Positions 58,201-60,846 of a stretch of 60,846 nt of DNA are shown here, in pieces; the first letter of the stretch is position 1, and each line of letters begins with the position of its first letter. Location of the stretch: positions 1 through 60,846 of IMG/VR virus record IMGVR_UViG_3300020473_002126; one strand, 5' to 3'. The DNA is from a virus. The notes beneath the pieces are model-generated. The model did not search any database. It had not been told where the DNA came from and worked only from the letters and a program-made list of their open reading frames with translations. A program made the position numbers and the translations under genes.

Positions 58201-60846
58201 TAGATCTACCAAAACTGCTAATCTTCCCGGATTAATCCGCCCAGGAGGACCTATCGAGATAGGAGACTACACAGGCTTTGTGTATTATAACTTTCTCGCA
58301 GGGAAGTGGGAACAGATAGGCCTCTACGATCCTGCTTCAGGGGCAAGAATTCACTTCGATTATGCGAGTAGTGTTGAGTCCAGTGCCAACAGGTCGGGAA
58401 GGTCAGATACAGTTATTTCAGCATCTTACCCACAACAGTTTAAGCCCCCACCAAGAACCCGCGTGGCAGGAAGCTATCTTCAGGAACATTCATACGTTAC
58501 AACTGGCAGGCCCTCTATACATGCGATGGCGCCACACGGGGTAAAATATCATGCGACATCTTCACAGGTAGTAAAGGTTTCAGACTATATAAAACAACCT
58601 TTCCTCTTAGAGCGAATTCGTGTAGAACTTCCTGTTCAAGCTTTTAAAGCCTTTGGTGGCGACAACGCATCATCATACACAGATAAGAATTATGCCGGCG
58701 GCTCTGCCGGTGATTACTACTCTGCAGTGGGTCGAGTCATGCACAGGCAGATTCATTGTGAAGACAGTATGGTGTTCTTCATCTATCGTCAAACCAGACC
58801 AAAGTTTCCTCACATTCGACCGACTAGATTTCCAAAGCACACAAACCAGCATGCAGGCTCGGCATATGATGAAGATAATCTTAAAAAATATACACACCCC
58901 CTCGTAGTGTCAGGAACTGAAAGATACTTGATATGCTCGGGCGTTGCAACATTCTATAATGATACACGCCATGCAGTTGATTCGGTAAAAGCGCAAGGAA
59001 CTAACGCTATAACTGCATCGAACTTTCCAAATGATTATGAACCACAACACGGACCGGCTTGGAGTCACAACTGGGAACATAAGCTCACACTGACAGAGCA
59101 GGAGTGGTCTGACCAAGTAGCATCTGGCACTCAGAACGGAGTGTATACAGGTTCGATAATAATGGACATAATCCCGGCTGTTCAGGGCAGATTAAGTCTA
59201 GGCCAGTTTCAAGTATTTGGCCCTGGTGCATACGCTAATGGTTACGACACATCGGGAGGGTCCTCTGGCGGACCCGCATCAAAGGTCAGGCACTTTACCT
59301 CAAAGCACAAAGACAGGAGTGTTTTGTACGGCTTCTGGCCAGGCGGTACAGGCTGGAAGAACATTTTCCCATACAGACATACAGGAAAGACCAACTTCCG
59401 GGGTGATGGGGGGCAAGGAAACCTGACAGGCTCAGCCGGAATGGACTTTGTTAAAGCACTTATAACCGGAGAAGCCAAAGGCCAGTACAGCTTGCCCTTT
59501 GCAGATGTTGACGACTGCAGAACAATAAATAGAGCAGGTAGGCCTGTCGATGTTCTGTATCCCGTGACACTTTCAAATACTTCCGCCGGCGGCGGACCCA
59601 CATGGGCTGCCTCAGGCTCTGGTGATGACCCAACACAGCGACAGCATCCATATCTTTTGATGCCCGAAGATGAGCTTGTGTTCGGCATAGATTATCTACC
59701 CATGATAACTGAATACGGCTTGCAAGCCAATGAGATGTCTGGTTCGTACATAAAGCTGCTTTCAACAGGATCAGCTACAGTTACATTTTATGGATCGTTT
59801 TTCAAAGAAGGGAAACCGTATACGCCATCACTAAATCAGAACCTGACGTCAGATGCTGTTCATGAAGTAGTAGGAAACGATCCCGTAATAGATCAGTACA
59901 TGATAGCACCGAGAGATCAATATTCTGGATCTTATATCGATAATTTATTCCGCGGCCCACCAGGAATCAAGGGTCTAGTTGATGGGTGGCACGGCGGCAA
60001 ATTCAAAACTGCGTTTAGTGGTAATATGCAGGGAGCCACCCGACGACGTTGGCGACAGAGTATTGTAGGTGGTGATATCTGGAAAGTACTTTCAGAACCT
60101 GTCAAGATACTGCTTTCAGGCGCCCGCTACGAAGACGCCCTTAGTAAAGGCAAGATGGTAATGCAGTTCAGCCCTACTCCGTACGGCGCCCCAGCCTGGG
60201 GATCAAAGCATGGTGGGACCACACGTGCTGACATGGGTGTGGCAGGAAATGCAGGCAGGACGTGGTATGAAAAGGAGAATGTTTCAGGCCAGTACAGCAT
60301 GAACGGCTTCCCCGGGTGGCACGGTGGGGAGGATGAATTCGGATCTTCTTCATCTTATTATTACAGCACCCGAGGCTCTGGGATTCATTCAAAATACAAT
60401 AAAGGTGGCAACTGGGTATTTCACAACAACATTCAGTCTACTGCTAAGCCCTTTCCTGCTAGTTTGCTGAGAGGTGTACGTCTAACAACTCAAAACGAGA
60501 GATATTATGATTCGCTAATTCCTCATCTAGGACAATATGCAAAGGCTCATAAGGGTCATGTCATTATGGGAAGAAATCATGTAGATACTAAAGCAACCAG
60601 GCGCCCAGCAATTTCACTGCCTCATCAAACAAGAATAGGCTACACAGGATCATTCTTTGACCACGGTGGCCTCACGCATGCATTTTCGCCTTCCGGGCTG
60701 ACATTTAAGGACAGCTTTAAGACCCCGATGTGGACTAATATTTACTATTACCAAGCTCGATGTTGGACTAAGTCTGTTAGCAGACCTCAAAATACGTCCA
60801 AAGCCCATGGCTTCATGGTAGAACCTACTGATCGTGCAGGTTGGGA
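55256..60846 (+). CDS. giant LamG-containing tail protein, 3' end outside the window
   Basis: The frame is open from ATG 55256 to the window end, 1863 codons without a stop; I followed it throughout. It begins MSDTRLNRQKLVNFHPTGS. LamG-like domains occur at about residues 160-345 (YTSMVWIKPSRSIF, KWYHLAISRDVKGGK, GRIAQWITWPIQLSDRDI) and 577-810 (PWTMSMWFKVQDK, WHHIAFVYRGGK, GSFSGSLAEVAFFDRALKKP). The remaining 1050 residues are His- and Tyr-rich with many Gly-Ser turns and no recognised family. It is GC-richer than the glycan island. A very large adhesin or long baseplate fibre is likely. Confidence 0.88.
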   Translation, partial: MSDTRLNRQKLVNFHPTGSNIVSALNGSHWDGSTTKRPLMYLSMNDVSGTDIGASGGYLHDRSGQANHAEIYHATGTNATGKPSTWHHEDVPWGPSLRRGIHKYSIQINEMTGSKTAANWNLHWAAATNQTTARIYHPVSINLTKSDGTVATGQSEDIVFENEYTSMVWIKPSRSIFTTVDGDKVGMALFNFTNQEMLWYRLEDGALAWEVDDPASGRDDEYNYQLRTKKKSLLKPDKWYHLAISRDVKGGKPPRIYLNGKRLTLDFNVSWGGSSNTDGLPGSSTNYISHIFGAWTENRWDVNPDDSDGYVNKRHFIGRIAQWITWPIQLSDRDIYTIYGACLGAYERKSGVLDVIPQRERLYIQDNKTGSYPTIQRSGIDNRHGSYNVSYDDTNTIIFKKHADIFPGELDKVNKGAVRKERLMAWWRLQNLAASSSHTSWKGRIKIGTTLYNDVATSMVGNGSMVNITGSKGHPGAGDQRLLDSGQWGLTGTLFGNATFTTDQRFAKSFTTSSKGPFTKPREEDLKLMSPDQLSRWGGQRALFLPQTGTMASYVSFTDNVVPKMRLVRDFKNGRRRDKPWTMSMWFKVQDKGNHHDDAISNDYHGFFTIENDTSGTLSRARIKRDLDTGRWSIKWWVYGIDDETADLSTVSVETNNLYANGQYFKTVPTGSLPNRGLPEGWHHIAFVYRGGKVRRSNAHWRGKIKSLFKLVGFLPIVNPKVRGGRMQIWLNGKQLVTSATLGNVNSFKRIKEPHPTISDGKNVVLGHYSVKAARTAANTGMTGSFSGSLAEVAFFDRALKKPGINRIVNNGKFTPEINVTDFPMMLDRDHPQMDRMPVTDLKTFGSTRPGISDTRVTFTKGDDLVPFDDRKTLIATGSNLIGTPSHIYPDLEAPLASKASFTVNITPKHDMVLTKWMHTGPAYGTAVGSWDDETAKHWNVGRSTLRAMAREYEGSDAISANENDGHNGSGGGSAGTHWLDSRSTKTANLPGLIRPGGPIEIGDYTGFVYYNFLAGKWEQIGLYDPASGARIHFDYASSVESSANRSGRSDTVISASYPQQFKPPPRTRVAGSYLQEHSYVTTGRPSIHAMAPHGVKYHATSSQVVKVSDYIKQPFLLERIRVELPVQAFKAFGGDNASSYTDKNYAGGSAGDYYSAVGRVMHRQIHCEDSMVFFIYRQTRPKFPHIRPTRFPKHTNQHAGSAYDEDNLKKYTHPLVVSGTERYLICSGVATFYNDTRHAVDSVKAQGTNAITASNFPNDYEPQHGPAWSHNWEHKLTLTEQEWSDQVASGTQNGVYTGSIIMDIIPAVQGRLSLGQFQVFGPGAYANGYDTSGGSSGGPASKVRHFTSKHKDRSVLYGFWPGGTGWKNIFPYRHTGKTNFRGDGGQGNLTGSAGMDFVKALITGEAKGQYSLPFADVDDCRTINRAGRPVDVLYPVTLSNTSAGGGPTWAASGSGDDPTQRQHPYLLMPEDELVFGIDYLPMITEYGLQANEMSGSYIKLLSTGSATVTFYGSFFKEGKPYTPSLNQNLTSDAVHEVVGNDPVIDQYMIAPRDQYSGSYIDNLFRGPPGIKGLVDGWHGGKFKTAFSGNMQGATRRRWRQSIVGGDIWKVLSEPVKILLSGARYEDALSKGKMVMQFSPTPYGAPAWGSKHGGTTRADMGVAGNAGRTWYEKENVSGQYSMNGFPGWHGGEDEFGSSSSYYYSTRGSGIHSKYNKGGNWVFHNNIQSTAKPFPASLLRGVRLTTQNERYYDSLIPHLGQYAKAHKGHVIMGRNHVDTKATRRPAISLPHQTRIGYTGSFFDHGGLTHAFSPSGLTFKDSFKTPMWTNIYYYQARCWTKSVSRPQNTSKAHGFMVEPTDRAGW

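Noticed and set aside
59242-59688. 148-residue open frame on the reverse strand
   Set aside because: It lies wholly inside the giant LamG gene, which has a continuous forward frame with clear domains. The product is low-complexity with no family, so it is a composition shadow.

Overview
The window looks like part of a large, AT-rich genome of a T4-like tailed phage (contractile tail). It encodes a gp55-like late sigma factor, a gp5-like hub/spike protein, gp25- and gp6-like baseplate wedge proteins, a P2 gpI/T4 gp7-like wedge domain, S74-type tail fibres and a PhoH protein. Genes are packed with ATGA or TAATG overlaps, almost all on the + strand. There is no integrase, rRNA or tRNA. The style, with UvdE, PhoH, a very large glycan island, LamG adhesins and short basic capsid-type proteins, resembles marine or aquatic myoviruses. 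The host cannot be named from sequence; an ExbB/ExbD-like pair would fit a Gram-negative host.

Layout. 1-228: a candidate structured RNA. 243-2179: four small membrane proteins, including a MotA/TolQ/ExbB-type channel subunit and an ExbD-like partner. 2188-3587: two basic proteins of likely virion origin. 3645-8058: UV-damage endonuclease UvdE, two small genes, an FtsZ/tubulin-like GTPase with a strong terminator, a reverse-strand sigma-70 region 4-like regulator, and a PIN-PhoH ATPase. 8103-15905: two small beta proteins and two ~1200-residue tail fibres that share a repeated module; the second ends in an S74 chaperone. 15906-16136: an AT-rich, hairpin-rich leader with TATAAT boxes.

16137-36707 is a ~20 kb glycan island. 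It holds several glycosyltransferases, two FkbM methyltransferases (one with a SAP domain), a CmcI-like methyltransferase, a radical SAM enzyme, a SIS sugar isomerase, HAD phosphatases and two CMP-sugar synthetase-like proteins. It also holds two GT42/DUF115-like transferases, a NeuB-type synthase, cupin and kinase genes, a truncated UDP-sugar dehydrogenase and an epimerase. Together they could make and attach a nonulosonic (sialic-like) acid-containing glycan, either on the virion or on the host surface. A small SMR-like four-helix protein lies on the reverse strand at its end. A Cas4/RecB-like nuclease and two more GT4 enzymes follow.

40406-60846 is the late transcription and baseplate block: a small membrane protein, gp55-like sigma, a small possible co-activator, gp5-like hub, an almost wholly hydrophobic 311-residue protein, gp25, gp6, a DNRLRE-like protein, a gpI/gp7-like wedge protein carrying LamG domains, a second LamG protein, and a giant LamG protein (>1863 codons) that runs off the window. 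The least explained items are the RNA at 1-228, the ExbB/ExbD-like cassette, the FtsZ-like GTPase, the hydrophobic baseplate-operon protein and the composite glycan pathway.
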